Of a stretch of DNA of 64,000 bases, positions 16,789-26,601 are shown piece by piece (position 1 is the first letter of the stretch; each line of letters begins with the position of its first letter). The position numbers were made by a program, and so were the translations under genes. The notes below the pieces were generated by a model. That model was not told the DNA's origin. It saw only the letters and a program-made list of their open reading frames with translations, and made no database searches. Source of the DNA: Burkholderiales bacterium (lineage in GTDB: Bacteria; Pseudomonadota; Gammaproteobacteria; Burkholderiales; Casimicrobiaceae); contig CAJPFI010000035.1 in assembly GCA_905339295.1 (NCBI GenBank), positions 18,150 to 82,149 of the forward strand, read 5' to 3'.

Positions 16789-18483
16789 TCAGAGCGGCGC
16801 CCAGTGCTCGATCACGAGTTCGAGGCTCTCGGTCCCCTGCCAGCGATTCACCTCGGGACGGAACACCGCGTGGATGTTGCCGGGGAGCGGGTCCGCGTGC
16901 CGGAACAGGATCGCGTCGAACGACTCGCCGTCGCGGGCGAGCGCGAGCCGCGTGTGCGTCTGGCCGACGACCCGCTGGCCGGCGACGCGGAACGACGCGT
17001 CGAAGCGCGGCGGCGGGAATCCCGGCCCCCAGACGGTGTCGCGCAACCGGTGCGCGAGCGCTATCGTCAGCTCGCCGGCCGAGAGCTCGCCGTCGGTCTC
17101 GCAGCGCTGCTCGAGATCGTCGGGCGACAGCGCGGCGCTCGCAACCGCCTCGAACGCGTCGGCGAAGCGCGCGAGGTCGGCCTCGCGCAACGTGAGCCCC
17201 GCCGCGTAGGCGTGCCCGCCGAAGCGCAGGATCATTCCCGGCGCGCGCTTCGCCACGAGGTCGAGCGCGTCGCGCAGGTGGAAGCCCGCGATCGAGCGTC
17301 CCGAGCCGCGCAGCTCGCCTTTGTTGCCGGGCGCGAACACGACGACCGGCCGGTGCACGCGGTCCTTGAGGCGCGAGGCCACGATGCCGACGACGCCCTG
17401 GTGCCAGTTCGCGCGGTGCACGCACACCGACGCGCGGCCGTCGGCGCCGCTGGCGATCGCGTCGAGGTCGGAAAGCGCCTCCTCCTCGATCGTCGACTCG
17501 ATCGCGCGCCGCTCGCGGTTCATCCGGTCGAGCTCGGAGGCGAGCGTCCACGCCTCGCGCTCGTCGTCGGCGAGCAGGCAGCGGATGCCGAGCGACATGT
17601 CGGCCAGCCGTCCGGCGGCGTTGATGCGCGGACCGGCGACGAAGCCGAGATCCGGCGCGGTCGCGTTCGTCACGTCGCGCGCGGCGACCGCGAACAACGC
17701 CGCGACGCCAGCGTGCGCGCGGCCCGCCCGGATGCGCCTGAGGCCCTGGTCGACGAGGATGCGGTTGGTGCGGTCGAGGCGCACGACGTCGGCGACGGTG
17801 CCGAGCGCGACCAGGTCGAGCAGCGACGCGAGGTTGGGCAGCGACGCGTCGGCGCGCCCGCGCGCGCGCAGGAGCGAGCGCGTGGCGGCGAGCACGTAGA
17901 ACATCACGCCGACGCCGGCGATGTGCTTCGACGGGAACGCGCATCCGGGCTGGTTGGGATCGACGATCAACGCGGGGGAGGGCAGCCGGTCGGCCGGCAG
18001 GTGGTGGTCGGTGACGAGCACGTCGATCCCGAGCCCGGCGGCGGCCGCGACGCCGTCGAAGCTCGCGATGCCGTTGTCGACCGTCACGATCAGCGCGGCC
18101 GAGAGGCCGCGCGCGAGCGCGACGATCTCGGGCGTGAGGCCGTAGCCGTGCTCGAAGCGGTTGGGCACGAGGAAGCGCACGTCGGCGCCCATCGCCGCGA
18201 GCGCGCGCACGCCGATCGCGCAGGCGGTGGCGCCGTCGGCGTCGTAGTCGGCGACGATGACGATGCGCTCGCGTGCGTCGATCGCGCGCACGAGCCGGTC
18301 GGCCGCCTCGCCGGCGCCCTTCATCAGCGAAGGTGCGGGCAGGCCCGCGAGCGACAGGTCGAGGTCGGCGGCGTCGCGCACCCCGCGCGACGCGAAGAGC
18401 CGCGCGAGCACCGGGTCGACGCCGGCGGCCGCGAGCGTCGCGGCGCTGGCGGGCACCGTGCGGCGCACGATCGACGGCGTCAT
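16789..18483 (-). CDS. recJ: Single-stranded-DNA-specific exonuclease RecJ
   Basis: 5'-3' ssDNA exonuclease of recombination and mismatch repair. It has DHH-family motifs: VIVADYDADGATA (motif I, about residues 72-84), VTDHHLPAD (motif III), VAGPRINAAGRL and, in the DHHA1 domain, RFGGHAYAAGLT; it closes with the RecJ OB-type region. 564 residues is the usual length. The ATG at 18483 overlaps the stop of the upstream gene by 4 bp, so the two are translationally coupled. Confidence 0.94.
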   Translation of the reverse strand: MTPSIVRRTVPASAATLAAAGVDPVLARLFASRGVRDAADLDLSLAGLPAPSLMKGAGEAADRLVRAIDARERIVIVADYDADGATACAIGVRALAAMGADVRFLVPNRFEHGYGLTPEIVALARGLSAALIVTVDNGIASFDGVAAAAGLGIDVLVTDHHLPADRLPSPALIVDPNQPGCAFPSKHIAGVGVMFYVLAATRSLLRARGRADASLPNLASLLDLVALGTVADVVRLDRTNRILVDQGLRRIRAGRAHAGVAALFAVAARDVTNATAPDLGFVAGPRINAAGRLADMSLGIRCLLADDEREAWTLASELDRMNRERRAIESTIEEEALSDLDAIASGADGRASVCVHRANWHQGVVGIVASRLKDRVHRPVVVFAPGNKGELRGSGRSIAGFHLRDALDLVAKRAPGMILRFGGHAYAAGLTLREADLARFADAFEAVASAALSPDDLEQRCETDGELSAGELTIALAHRLRDTVWGPGFPPPRFDASFRVAGQRVVGQTHTRLALARDGESFDAILFRHADPLPGNIHAVFRPEVNRWQGTESLELVIEHWAPL

Positions 18484-19493
18484 CGCCCGGGCACGGCGAA
18501 GCGCCGCGGCGCGACGCCGGCGACGAGTCGCGAGAGCATCGACGGCCGTCGCGTGATCCATGTCGCGGCGCGGCCGCCTCCGGCGACGAGCGTGATCGAC
18601 GCGAGGCGGCCGCGCGCGAGCGACGCGACGGCCGGCGCGAGCCACGCGCGATCGAGCTCCTCGAGCGCCGACGCGTCCGCCACGGCCGGCAGGAGCACCG
18701 CCACGTGCGACGCCGGCCGCGTCGCCGGCACCGCCTCGAACGTCGCCTCGAACGATCCCGGCCGCATCAGCGTCTCGCCGCCGGCGTGCTGCGCGAGGCC
18801 GCGGAGGAGGTCGCCCGCGCGCCCGCCGGGCGCGTGCGCGCGAAACGGCGCGACGAGGCCGACGTCGGCGAGCGTGCCGCCGCCCCAGAACCAGAGGCCG
18901 TTGCAGACGGCTCGCCCCGCGCGCTCGCGCTCGAGGTTGACCGGATGCGCGTGCAACAGCATCTGGATCTCGGTCGTCCAGCGCCGCCACGTGCGCGCAG
19001 CGCCGCCGGCAGGCATGTGCGAGGACATCATCGACCCGACCGCGTCGTCGAGCGGGACGGTGACGAGGTCCTGGCGGGCGTCCATCGTCGCGAACCACGT
19101 GTCGGGGCGCGGCGCGGCGAACGCGATGCCGTCGGACGCGAAGTGGGCGTTGAGCGCGGCGACGAGCGCGCGCGCCTCGTCCGCGTCGAGATCGTCGACG
19201 CGAGCCGCGACCGAGACGTCCTCGCGTCCGGCGATCAGGTGGACGGGCTCGGCGGCGAGCACGAACGACGCCCGCGGATCGACGCCCGCGCCCAGCGCCG
19301 CGAGCGGCGCGGCGGGAACGTCGTGCGCGGCGTCCGGGGCGGGCGCGCCCGCGGCCGCGAGCAGCGCCGCGGCGAATCCGCGCGGCTCGGCGCGCGCCGT
19401 CGTCCACGACGCGAGGCGCGCGAGCGGACGCGACGACGCGAGCGCCGCGCGGTCGAGCGACGCGAGTCCGGGGACGACGAAGGTGAAGCGCAT
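18480..19493 (-). CDS. Conserved protein, cofactor-independent phosphoglycerate-mutase-like
   Basis: 337-residue protein coupled to recJ by an ATGA overlap. In betaproteobacteria a gene annotated as a phosphoglycerate-mutase-like or regulatory protein often precedes recJ, and this one fits by position and by features such as LWFWGGGTL, HMPAG and EIQMLLHAHPVN. Metal-ligand motifs of true iPGM/alkaline phosphatases (DSxR, HxxxH sets) are not evident, so catalytic activity is doubtful. The start MRFTFVVPG is supported by family-like beginnings. The function is unproven. Confidence 0.65.
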   Translation of the reverse strand: MRFTFVVPGLASLDRAALASSRPLARLASWTTARAEPRGFAAALLAAAGAPAPDAAHDVPAAPLAALGAGVDPRASFVLAAEPVHLIAGREDVSVAARVDDLDADEARALVAALNAHFASDGIAFAAPRPDTWFATMDARQDLVTVPLDDAVGSMMSSHMPAGGAARTWRRWTTEIQMLLHAHPVNLERERAGRAVCNGLWFWGGGTLADVGLVAPFRAHAPGGRAGDLLRGLAQHAGGETLMRPGSFEATFEAVPATRPASHVAVLLPAVADASALEELDRAWLAPAVASLARGRLASITLVAGGGRAATWITRRPSMLSRLVAGVAPRRFAVPGR

Positions 19494-19595
19494 CGGGCGA
19501 AGGGCGCCCCGGCGGGGAACCGAGGGGGGGCCGGACGAGTCTAGCATGCGATAATCGCGCGCCCGCGCCGCCGGCGCGGACGATGCACGCGCACC

Positions 19596-20843
19596 TTGTC
19601 CCCCTTCGAACTCGCCGTCGGCCTGCGCTACACGCGCGCCCGCAAGGGCTCGGGGCGCAACGCGTTCATCTCGTTCATCGCGCTGATCTCGATGGCGGGG
19701 ATCGCGCTGGGCGTCGCGGCGCTGATCGTCGTGCTGTCGGTGATGAACGGCTTCCAGCACGAATTGCGCACCCGCATCCTGTCGGTGGCGTCGCACATCG
19801 AGGTGCGCGGCATTCCCGCGCTCGCGGACTGGGAGTCGGTGGCGCGCACCGCGCTCGCCGATCCGCGCGTCAAGGCGGCCGCGCCCTATGTGCTCGGGCA
19901 GGCGATGCTGTCGGCCGGCGACGTGAACCGCGGCGCGATCGTCCGCGGCATCGACCCGGCGCGCGAGGACTCGGTCGCCGACATCGGCAGCCACATGCGC
20001 CGCGGCGCGCTCGCCGATCTGAAGCCCGGCGCCTTCGGGATCGTGCTGGGCGCGGAGCTCGCGCGCGCGCTCGGCGTCACGCTCGACGACACGGTGGTCG
20101 CGATCACGCCGCAGGGCACCGTCACGCCGGCCGGCACGCTGCCGCGCCTCAAGAGCTTCCGCGTCGTCGGCGTCTTCGAGATCGGCATGTACGAGTTCGA
20201 CAGCGGCCTCGCGCTGATCGACCTGGCGGACGCGCAGAAGCTCTACCGCGTCGAAGGCGTGACCGGGGTGCGCCTCAAGCTCGACGACCTGTTCGCGGCG
20301 CCCGTGGTCGCGCGCGGACTCGCGCGCGCGATCCGGGCCGACGCCGAGCTGCGCGACTGGACGCAGAGCCACGCGAACTTCTTCCGCGCCGTGCAGATCG
20401 AGAAGCGCATGATGTTCATCATCCTGACGCTGATCGTCGCGGTCGCCGCGTTCAACATCGTCTCGGCGCAGGTGATGCTCGTCACCGACAAGCAGGCCGA
20501 CATCGCGATCCTGCGCACGCTCGGCGCGTCGCCCGGCTCGATCATGTCGATCTTCATGATCCAGGGCGCGCTGATCGGGATCATCGGGACGCTGATCGGC
20601 GTGGCGGCCGGGGTCGCGCTCGCGCTCAACGTCGACACGGTCGTCCCCGCGATCGAGCGCGCGTTCGGGATCACGTTCCTCGACAAGAGCATCTACTACA
20701 TCAGCGACCTGCCGTCCGACCTGCAGCGCGGCGACGTGGGCACGGTCGGCGCGATCGCACTCGCCCTCGCCCTCGTCGCGACGCTCTATCCGAGCTGGAG
20801 CGCGGCGCGCGTCAATCCGGCCGCGGCGCTTCGCTATGAATGA
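19596..20843 (+). CDS. lolC: Lipoprotein-releasing ABC permease LolC/LolE
   Basis: Inner-membrane permease of the LolCDE complex that extracts outer-membrane lipoproteins to LolA. It has 415 residues with an N-terminal span ([30 protein letters not shown]), a large periplasmic domain and three C-terminal spans, i.e. MacB/FtsX topology. No ATG precedes the conserved [17 protein letters not shown] start; TTG at 19596 is the best candidate. One permease gene next to lolD suggests a homodimeric LolCD arrangement, as in some bacteria; a second permease gene is not in the window. Confidence 0.9.
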   Translation: MSPFELAVGLRYTRARKGSGRNAFISFIALISMAGIALGVAALIVVLSVMNGFQHELRTRILSVASHIEVRGIPALADWESVARTALADPRVKAAAPYVLGQAMLSAGDVNRGAIVRGIDPAREDSVADIGSHMRRGALADLKPGAFGIVLGAELARALGVTLDDTVVAITPQGTVTPAGTLPRLKSFRVVGVFEIGMYEFDSGLALIDLADAQKLYRVEGVTGVRLKLDDLFAAPVVARGLARAIRADAELRDWTQSHANFFRAVQIEKRMMFIILTLIVAVAAFNIVSAQVMLVTDKQADIAILRTLGASPGSIMSIFMIQGALIGIIGTLIGVAAGVALALNVDTVVPAIERAFGITFLDKSIYYISDLPSDLQRGDVGTVGAIALALALVATLYPSWSAARVNPAAALRYE

Positions 20844-21522
20844 CGCGACCGCGCCGGTGCTCGCGTGCCGCGGCCTCGCGAAGACCTATACGGGCGGCCC
20901 GCAGGATGTCGTCGTGCTCGCGGGCGTCGACCTCGACGTGCGCGAGGGCGAGCGCATCGCGATCGTCGGCGCCTCGGGCTCCGGCAAGAGCACGCTCCTG
21001 CACCTGCTGGGCGGGCTGGACGCCCCGACCGCGGGCGACGTGATGCTCGAGGGTCGCCCGTTCGCGACGCTGCCGGAAGCCGAACGCGGGCGCGTGCGCA
21101 ACCGCGCGCTCGGCTTCATCTACCAGTTCCACCACCTGCTGCCGGAGTTCACGGCCGTCGAGAACGTCTCGATGCCGCTCGTGATCCGGCGGACGCCTCC
21201 CGCGCGGGCGCGCGCGCAGGCGCGCTCGATGCTGGAGCGTGTGGGGCTCGCGCACCGGCTCGATCACGTTCCCGGCGAGTTGTCGGGAGGCGAGCGCCAG
21301 CGCGTCGCGCTCGCCCGCGCGCTGGTGACCGAGCCGCGCTGCGTGCTGGCGGACGAGCCGACCGGCAACCTCGACCGCCGCAACGCCGAGCAGGTGTTCG
21401 AGCTGATGCTCGAGCTCAACCGCGTGATCGGCACCGCGCTCGTCATCGTGACGCACGATCCGGAGCTCGCGGCGCGCACCGACCGCACGCTCCATCTCGT
21501 CGACGGGACGCTCGGCGTTTGA
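20836..21522 (+). CDS. lolD: Lipoprotein-releasing ABC ATPase LolD
   Basis: ATPase of the LolCDE transporter, 228 residues. Walker [14 protein letters not shown]-loop at [16 protein letters not shown] (the HHLLPEF stretch is typical of LolD), signature [15 protein letters not shown], Walker [12 protein letters not shown] and the H-loop VTHD. The start overlaps the lolC end by 8 bases, with coupling expected. Confidence 0.95.
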   Translation: MNDATAPVLACRGLAKTYTGGPQDVVVLAGVDLDVREGERIAIVGASGSGKSTLLHLLGGLDAPTAGDVMLEGRPFATLPEAERGRVRNRALGFIYQFHHLLPEFTAVENVSMPLVIRRTPPARARAQARSMLERVGLAHRLDHVPGELSGGERQRVALARALVTEPRCVLADEPTGNLDRRNAEQVFELMLELNRVIGTALVIVTHDPELAARTDRTLHLVDGTLGV

Positions 21523-21545
21523 CCCCGGCGCTCCGCCGCGGCCGG

Positions 21546-22496
21546 TCAGCCGCCGACCGCGCGCAGCGGCGCGTTCCCGATCAGCCCCGCCAGTCTGGCC
21601 AGCCGCTCGATCTCGGCGCGCTCGGCGTCGCCGACCGGAAGCTGCGGCTCGCGCACGGTCGCGTGCGGGAAGTGGCCCTGCAGCTTCAGCACCTCCTTCA
21701 TGCGCGGCCGGTAGTCGCGGATCGGGGCGCGCCAGCAGAAGCGCGCGAGCGGGCCGAGGCGCGCCCAGATCGCGTGGGCACGGTCGTAGTCGCGGCGCGC
21801 CACCGCGGCGTGCATCTCGACGAGCTCCGCGGTGGCGGTGCCGGCGAAGCCGATCAGCGCCCCGTCGCAGCCCAGGATCATCGCCTCGAGGATGAACGTG
21901 TCGCTGCCGGTGAGCACGCCGAGCCGGCGCGGCAGCGAGCGCGCCGTGTCGATCGTCTCGACCGTCTTCGTCGTGTCGAACGACGCTTCCTTGAGCCCGA
22001 TCACCTGCGGGATCGCGGCCAGCCGCGCGAGCGTGTCGGGCGGAAAGTCCGGCCCCCACGCGACCGGGAACTGGAACGCGAACATCGGCAGGCCCACGCC
22101 GTCGGCGATCGCGCGGTGGTAGCGCTCGATCATCTCGGCCGGCACCGGCTTGCCGAGGAAGGTCGGGAACGGCGGGAAGATCGCGAGCGCCTGCGCGCCT
22201 GCGGCCGCGAGCTCGCGTCCCCAGCGCACCGCGTCGCGCGTCGAGCCCGCGATCAGGCCCGACACCAGCGGGCACGCGCCGCCGATCGCGCGCTTCGAGG
22301 TCTCGAGCACCTGCAACTGCTCGTCGCGGTCGAGCGCAGGCCCCTCGCTCGCGTCCATGTTCATCGCGATCGCGGTCGGCCGCTGCCTCGCGACCCACGC
22401 GAGGTAACGCTCGGTCGCGACCCAGTCGATCGACTGGTCCGGGTGCATCGGCAGGAACGGCGCGGCGACGATGCCGCGGGCTTCGAGGTTCGTCAT
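21546..22496 (-). CDS. Dihydrodipicolinate synthase (DapA)-family lyase
   Basis: Class I aldolase-type TIM barrel, 316 residues. The Schiff-base Lys is in QVIGLKEASFDT; upstream the substrate-carboxylate loop region reads ACPLVSGLIAGSTRDAV rather than the GTTGE of true DapA, so it more likely acts on another 2-oxo acid. It overlaps the start of the ABC ATPase gene's end by 4 bp and is the last gene of the IclR-cupin-transporter cluster, suggesting it degrades or makes the transported compound. It is not the lysine-biosynthesis enzyme by context. Confidence 0.82.
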   Translation of the reverse strand: MTNLEARGIVAAPFLPMHPDQSIDWVATERYLAWVARQRPTAIAMNMDASEGPALDRDEQLQVLETSKRAIGGACPLVSGLIAGSTRDAVRWGRELAAAGAQALAIFPPFPTFLGKPVPAEMIERYHRAIADGVGLPMFAFQFPVAWGPDFPPDTLARLAAIPQVIGLKEASFDTTKTVETIDTARSLPRRLGVLTGSDTFILEAMILGCDGALIGFAGTATAELVEMHAAVARRDYDRAHAIWARLGPLARFCWRAPIRDYRPRMKEVLKLQGHFPHATVREPQLPVGDAERAEIERLARLAGLIGNAPLRAVGG

Positions 22497-23356
22497 GTCG
22501 CGCCTCCCGCGCGGCCCGCGCCGTGCAGCACGCCGCGGGCGAGGAAGATGTCGGTGATCGCCTCGGTCGTGTCGACGAACTCGCGCGCGCGGCGCGCCTC
22601 GAGGCCGCGCGGGCGCGGCAGGCCGGGCGTGAACACGCGCTCGACGCGGCCGGGCCGCGGTGACATCACGACGACGCGGTCGGCGAGCAGCACCGCCTCG
22701 TCGATCGAGTGGGTGATGAACAGCACGGTCTTGCGGGTGGCGAGCCACAGCGCCTCGAGGTCGAGGCGCATCTGCTCGCGCGTGAGCGCGTCGAGCGCGC
22801 CGAACGGCTCGTCCATCAGCAGGAGCGGCGCGTCGTGGATCAGCGCGCGCGCGATCGCGACGCGCTGGCGCATGCCGCCGGACAGCTCGTGGGGAAAGCG
22901 GTCGGCGAAATCGCCCAGCCCCACCTGCTCGAGCAGCTTCTGCGCGCGGTCGCGGTAGGCGCGCGGATCGTGCCCGCGCAGCTCGACCTGCACCAGCACG
23001 TTGTCGATCGCCGTGCGCCAGGCGAGCAGCACCGGGCTCTGGAAGACGATGCCGAGGTCGGTCTGCGGACGGTCGACGATCCTGCCGGCGACGCGCGTCT
23101 CGCCGGACGTGCCGAGGTGCAGCCCGGCGACGATGCGCAGCAGCGTGCTCTTGCCGCAGCCGGAGGGGCCGACGATCGCCAGGAACTCGCCGGCGCGGAT
23201 CGAGAGGTCGATCGCGTCCAGCGCGTGCGTCTCGCGACCGTCGCGCCGGTAGGTCTTCGTGACGCCGGCGAGCGCGACATATTCCGGCTCGCCCGCGCCC
23301 GCGGACGCCGGCGCGGCGCCCGCTCCCGCGCCGTCGCGGGCGACGCGAAGCGTCAC
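22493..23356 (-). CDS. ABC transporter ATPase, nitrate/sulfonate/taurine (SsuB/TauB) type
   Basis: 287 residues; Walker A GPSGCGKSTLLR, signature LSGGMRQRVAIARAL, Walker B LLMDEPFGALD, H-loop ITHSIDEAVLLADR. This is the SsuB/TauB/ThiZ subgroup, which partners with NMT1-type binding proteins. The N-terminal 25 residues are Ala/Gly-rich and may not be translated. The gene is followed directly by the DapA-family lyase gene and preceded by the binding-protein gene. Confidence 0.9.
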   Translation of the reverse strand: MTLRVARDGAGAGAAPASAGAGEPEYVALAGVTKTYRRDGRETHALDAIDLSIRAGEFLAIVGPSGCGKSTLLRIVAGLHLGTSGETRVAGRIVDRPQTDLGIVFQSPVLLAWRTAIDNVLVQVELRGHDPRAYRDRAQKLLEQVGLGDFADRFPHELSGGMRQRVAIARALIHDAPLLLMDEPFGALDALTREQMRLDLEALWLATRKTVLFITHSIDEAVLLADRVVVMSPRPGRVERVFTPGLPRPRGLEARRAREFVDTTEAITDIFLARGVLHGAGRAGGAT

Positions 23357-23399
23357 GGCCCCGCCCCGCGGATCCCCGGGGCCCGCGCGCCGCCTGCCG

Positions 23400-24362
23400 T
23401 CACGGCACGAATTCGTTGGTGTGGAACGCCGTCCACGGCTTGTCGGTCTTGAGCTCGCGGTAGTTCCTGAGGATCGCGAGCGTCTGGTCCCAGTCGGCCT
23501 GCGCGCCCCAGCCGATGCGGCCCTTCGACGCCTGCGAGTCGAGGAGGTCGATGTCGACCATCAGCTGGTCGAGCGTCGACTGGCGATTGAGGTCCGGCTT
23601 GGCCTTCATCGCGGCGTCGACCGCGGCGCCCGGGTTCTTCTTCGCCTCCTCCCACGACCGGACCGTCGCCCGCACGAAGCGGCGCACGAGGTCCGGCTTC
23701 CTCGCGATCGTGTCGCTGCTCGTCATGATGGTCATGCCGACGATGTTGGCGCCGTAGTCGGCGTAGCGCATCGCGTGGGGGGTCGCACCCTTGTACTTGA
23801 TCAGGAAGAACTGGTCGTCGGCGCCGCCGAGCAGCGCGTCCGCCTTCTTCTCGAGCACCGCGACGACCTTGGCCGCCGGGTCGACCTGCACCAGCGAGAT
23901 CCTGCCGCAGTCGACGTCGTTCGCCTTGCACACCGCCTGCAGCAACTGGCCGAGCGGGTCGCCCGGCGAGACCGCCACCTTCTTGCCGACGAGATCCTTC
24001 GGCGTCCTGATCGGCGCCTCGGCGAGCGAGACCACCGAGAACCCCGTCGTGTTGAGCAGCGACATCACCGACTTGACGTCGGCGCCCTTCGACGCGGTGA
24101 GCACGACCGACGACGAGTCGGCGAGGCCGAACGTGTCGGAGCCGGCCGCGACGACCTGCACCGTGTTCGCCGAGCCGCGGCCCTCGTTGATCGTGAGGTC
24201 GATGCCCTCCGCCGCGTAGAACCCGCGGTCCTTGCCGTAGTAGAACGGCACGTGCAGGCCGCCCAGGTACCAGTTGAGCCGGAACGAGACCTTGTCCTGC
24301 GCGAACGCGCCGACCGTGGCCAACAGCGCGACGGCGGCGACGACACTACGGGCGAAACGCAT
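23400..24362 (-). CDS. NMT1/THI5-like ABC substrate-binding protein
   Basis: Periplasmic binding protein of 320 residues. The signal peptide is MRFARSVVAAVALLATVGAFA; the mature part starts QDKVSFRLNWYLGGLHVPFYYGKDRGFY, the NMT1/SsuA-like opening. Family members bind pyrimidine precursors, sulfonates, nitrate or phthalate-like acids; the ligand cannot be read. The gene sits between ATPase and permease genes of the same system. Confidence 0.9.
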   Translation of the reverse strand: MRFARSVVAAVALLATVGAFAQDKVSFRLNWYLGGLHVPFYYGKDRGFYAAEGIDLTINEGRGSANTVQVVAAGSDTFGLADSSSVVLTASKGADVKSVMSLLNTTGFSVVSLAEAPIRTPKDLVGKKVAVSPGDPLGQLLQAVCKANDVDCGRISLVQVDPAAKVVAVLEKKADALLGGADDQFFLIKYKGATPHAMRYADYGANIVGMTIMTSSDTIARKPDLVRRFVRATVRSWEEAKKNPGAAVDAAMKAKPDLNRQSTLDQLMVDIDLLDSQASKGRIGWGAQADWDQTLAILRNYRELKTDKPWTAFHTNEFVP

Positions 24363-24413
24363 GGTTGCCTCCTCGGGTAATACGTCTGGCGCCGGCCTCC
24401 GGCGCGTGGAACC

Positions 24414-25223
24414 TCACATCGTCGCGTCCTGCGCCGACTCGTGCTGCGACACGTGCCACGGAATCGCGATGCGCTCGACGATCTCGACGGCGTAGTAGAC
24501 CATCACGCCGATCAGCGACAGGATCACGATCGTCGCGAACACCATCGGCGTGTCGAGCTGGCCGTTGTACTGCAGGAGCAGGTAGCCCAGGCCCTTGTCG
24601 GACGCGACGAACTCGGCCACGACCGCCGCCGTGGCGGCGAGCGCGGCGCCGACCTTGAGGCCCGTGAAGATCTGCGGCAGCGCCTGCGGCAGGCGGATCT
24701 TCAGGAACAGCTTCAGTGCGCCGGCGCCGGTCGTGCGCGCGAAGTCCATCACGTCGCGGTCGGCGCTCTTGAACCCCGCGATGCTCGACACGACGATCGG
24801 GAAGAACGACAGCAGGAACACGAGCAGCAGCTTGGGCGTGAATCCGAAGCCGAACCAGATGATGAACAGCGGCGCGATCGCGATCTTCGGCACGATCTGC
24901 AGGAACACGATCACCGGGTAGACCGCCTGTTCCATGAAGCGCGAGTAGGCGATCGCGAGCGCGAGCGGGATGCTGACGACGATCGCGAGCGCATAGCCCG
25001 CGAGGATCTCCTGCGTCGTCACCCACGCGCCGCCGGCGACGATCTCGTGGCGCTTCCAGAACTCGGTCCACACCGTGGACGGCGGCGGCAGCAGGTACTC
25101 CTTGATGCCGGTGGCGCGCACGCCGACCTCCCACACGACGATCAGCAGCGCGAAGATCGCGAGCGCGCCTCCGCGCCGGCGCAGCCACGCGAGGATCGCC
25201 GCGGCGCGGGACGCGTGCGTCAC
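24414..25223 (-). CDS. ABC transporter permease, SsuC/TauC type
   Basis: Six-span inner-membrane permease, 269 residues, with the EAA-like loop DFARTTGAGALKLFLKIRLP. A GTG start at 25223 is chosen because it overlaps the cupin stop (GTGA) and removes a long non-membrane upstream extension. It works with the adjacent binding protein and ATPase. Confidence 0.88.
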   Translation of the reverse strand: MTHASRAAAILAWLRRRGGALAIFALLIVVWEVGVRATGIKEYLLPPPSTVWTEFWKRHEIVAGGAWVTTQEILAGYALAIVVSIPLALAIAYSRFMEQAVYPVIVFLQIVPKIAIAPLFIIWFGFGFTPKLLLVFLLSFFPIVVSSIAGFKSADRDVMDFARTTGAGALKLFLKIRLPQALPQIFTGLKVGAALAATAAVVAEFVASDKGLGYLLLQYNGQLDTPMVFATIVILSLIGVMVYYAVEIVERIAIPWHVSQHESAQDATM

Positions 25224-25681
25224 GCCGGGCCGCTCCACGGGGCCGGCGCGCGGTCGAGCTCGAAGGTCCCGTAGCTCGCCGGCACGTTGACCTCGAGCAC
25301 CTCGAGGTCGTCGCTCCGAGCGACCACGTTGTGCGCGACGCCGGCCGGCTGCGACAGTCCCTCGCCGGCGTGCAGCGTGACGTCGCCCTCGACGCCGGCG
25401 AAGCGGAACGTGAGCCAGCCGCCGAGGACGTAGACGAAGTGCGCGCTCATGTCGTGCCAGTGCCAGCCGGTCGGGGCGGGCAGCGGCGCGATCGCGCGGA
25501 TGTGCCTGACGCCGATCTTCCCGCCGGTCGCGGTGGCGAGCCCGAGGTCGCGGACCTCGACGTCGGCGCGCAGCCCCTCGCGCTCCCACCCGGCGCCCGC
25601 GGCGGTCGAGCGCGCGAACGCCGAGAGCGAGCGCGCGAGCTCGAGCGGTCCGTCGTAGCGCGCAGGGCCCGTGTCGCGCAT
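25220..25681 (-). CDS. Cupin-domain protein
   Basis: 153-residue single-domain cupin. Metal-binding motif 1 appears as GWHWHDMSAHFVYVLGG and motif 2 as GEGLSQPAGVAHNV, so a mononuclear metal site (His, His, His) is likely. It could be a small dioxygenase, isomerase or ligand sensor. Its position between the IclR gene and the permease gene, with tight coupling, points to the pathway fed by the transporter. Confidence 0.8.
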   Translation of the reverse strand: MRDTGPARYDGPLELARSLSAFARSTAAGAGWEREGLRADVEVRDLGLATATGGKIGVRHIRAIAPLPAPTGWHWHDMSAHFVYVLGGWLTFRFAGVEGDVTLHAGEGLSQPAGVAHNVVARSDDLEVLEVNVPASYGTFELDRAPAPWSGPA

Positions 25682-25692
25682 CGCCGCGCGCC

Positions 25693-26496
25693 TCAGGCCG
25701 CCAGCGTGCCGTCCGCGGCGGCGCGCGGCGCGGGCCACAGGTCGGCGATCTCCAGCGCGGCGGACTCCGCCTCGCGCGCGAGTTCCGCGCGGCGCGCGGC
25801 CCCCATGCGCGCAAGCGGGCCGGCGACGCTGATCGTCGCGCAGACGTCGGCACGCGGATCGCGACGCGGGCGCACGACGGTGGCGACCACGGCGACGCCG
25901 CGCTCGCCTTCCTCGACCGCCTCGCCCCAGCCACGCCGTCGGGTCGCGCGAAGCTCGCGGCGCAGCGCGGCGAGCGTCGTCACCGCGTTGGGACCGAGGT
26001 CGCGCGAGCCCAGCCGGCCCTCGCGCGCGACCAGCGCGAGCGCGCGCTCCTCGGGCAGGGTCGCGAGCCAGGCCTTGCCGGTCGCCGTCGCGTGCAGGAT
26101 CACGCCCCGGCCGGCGTCGGCGTCGTAGCGCAGCCCGGTCGACGCGCCCTGCGCCCTGGCGACCCAGGTGAGCGTGTCGCCGTCGACCAGAGCGAGGCGC
26201 GCGAGCTCGCCGCTGCGCGCGGCGAGCGCGTCGAGGACGGGCTTCGCGAGTTCCGGGATGCCGGTTCCCGCCAGGAAGCGGAAGCCGAGCGACGGGAGCT
26301 TGAGCGTGAGCGCGTAGCGCTGCGTTCCGGCGTCCTGCCGCACGTAGCCGCGCGCGACGAGCAGCGCCAGGAAGCGGTGCGCCGCGCTCTTCGGCAGCGA
26401 AAGCCGCGTGCACACGCCGGCCAGCGCGAGTCCGCCGGGGGCGTCGGCGAGCAGTTCCAGGAGGTCGAGGCAGCGCTGGGCGGGCGAGTAGATCAC
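25693..26496 (-). CDS. IclR-family transcriptional regulator
   Basis: 267 residues; N-terminal winged helix (AQRCLDLLELLADAPGGLALAGVCTRLSLPKSAAHRFLALLVARGY) and C-terminal IclR effector domain with GVILHATATGKAWLATLP. It is the first gene of a six-gene run on the minus strand, so it probably controls the transporter and lyase genes and itself. A palindrome just upstream of the start (26511-26523) is a good candidate operator. Effector unknown. Confidence 0.92.
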   Translation of the reverse strand: MIYSPAQRCLDLLELLADAPGGLALAGVCTRLSLPKSAAHRFLALLVARGYVRQDAGTQRYALTLKLPSLGFRFLAGTGIPELAKPVLDALAARSGELARLALVDGDTLTWVARAQGASTGLRYDADAGRGVILHATATGKAWLATLPEERALALVAREGRLGSRDLGPNAVTTLAALRRELRATRRRGWGEAVEEGERGVAVVATVVRPRRDPRADVCATISVAGPLARMGAARRAELAREAESAALEIADLWPAPRAAADGTLAA

Positions 26497-26510
26497 GGAA
26501 CGCGCAATGT

Positions 26511-26523
26511 GGAACGGCGTTCC
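26511..26523. promoter_or_regulatory. Candidate IclR operator
   Basis: Perfect 6-1-6 palindrome GGAACG-G-CGTTCC in the context TGGAAC...GTTCCG, 15 bases upstream of the regulator start. IclR-type proteins commonly bind palindromes with GGAA/TTCC-like half sites. Another GGAACG lies at 26498. Autoregulation is inferred. Confidence 0.5.
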
Positions 26524-26601
26524 GCTTTTAACCGCGGCCCGGCGGGCGCGTCAATCTGCGCCGCAGCATGCGGCGCGCGGGACCGCCGCGTGCCCGGAAG
26601 G

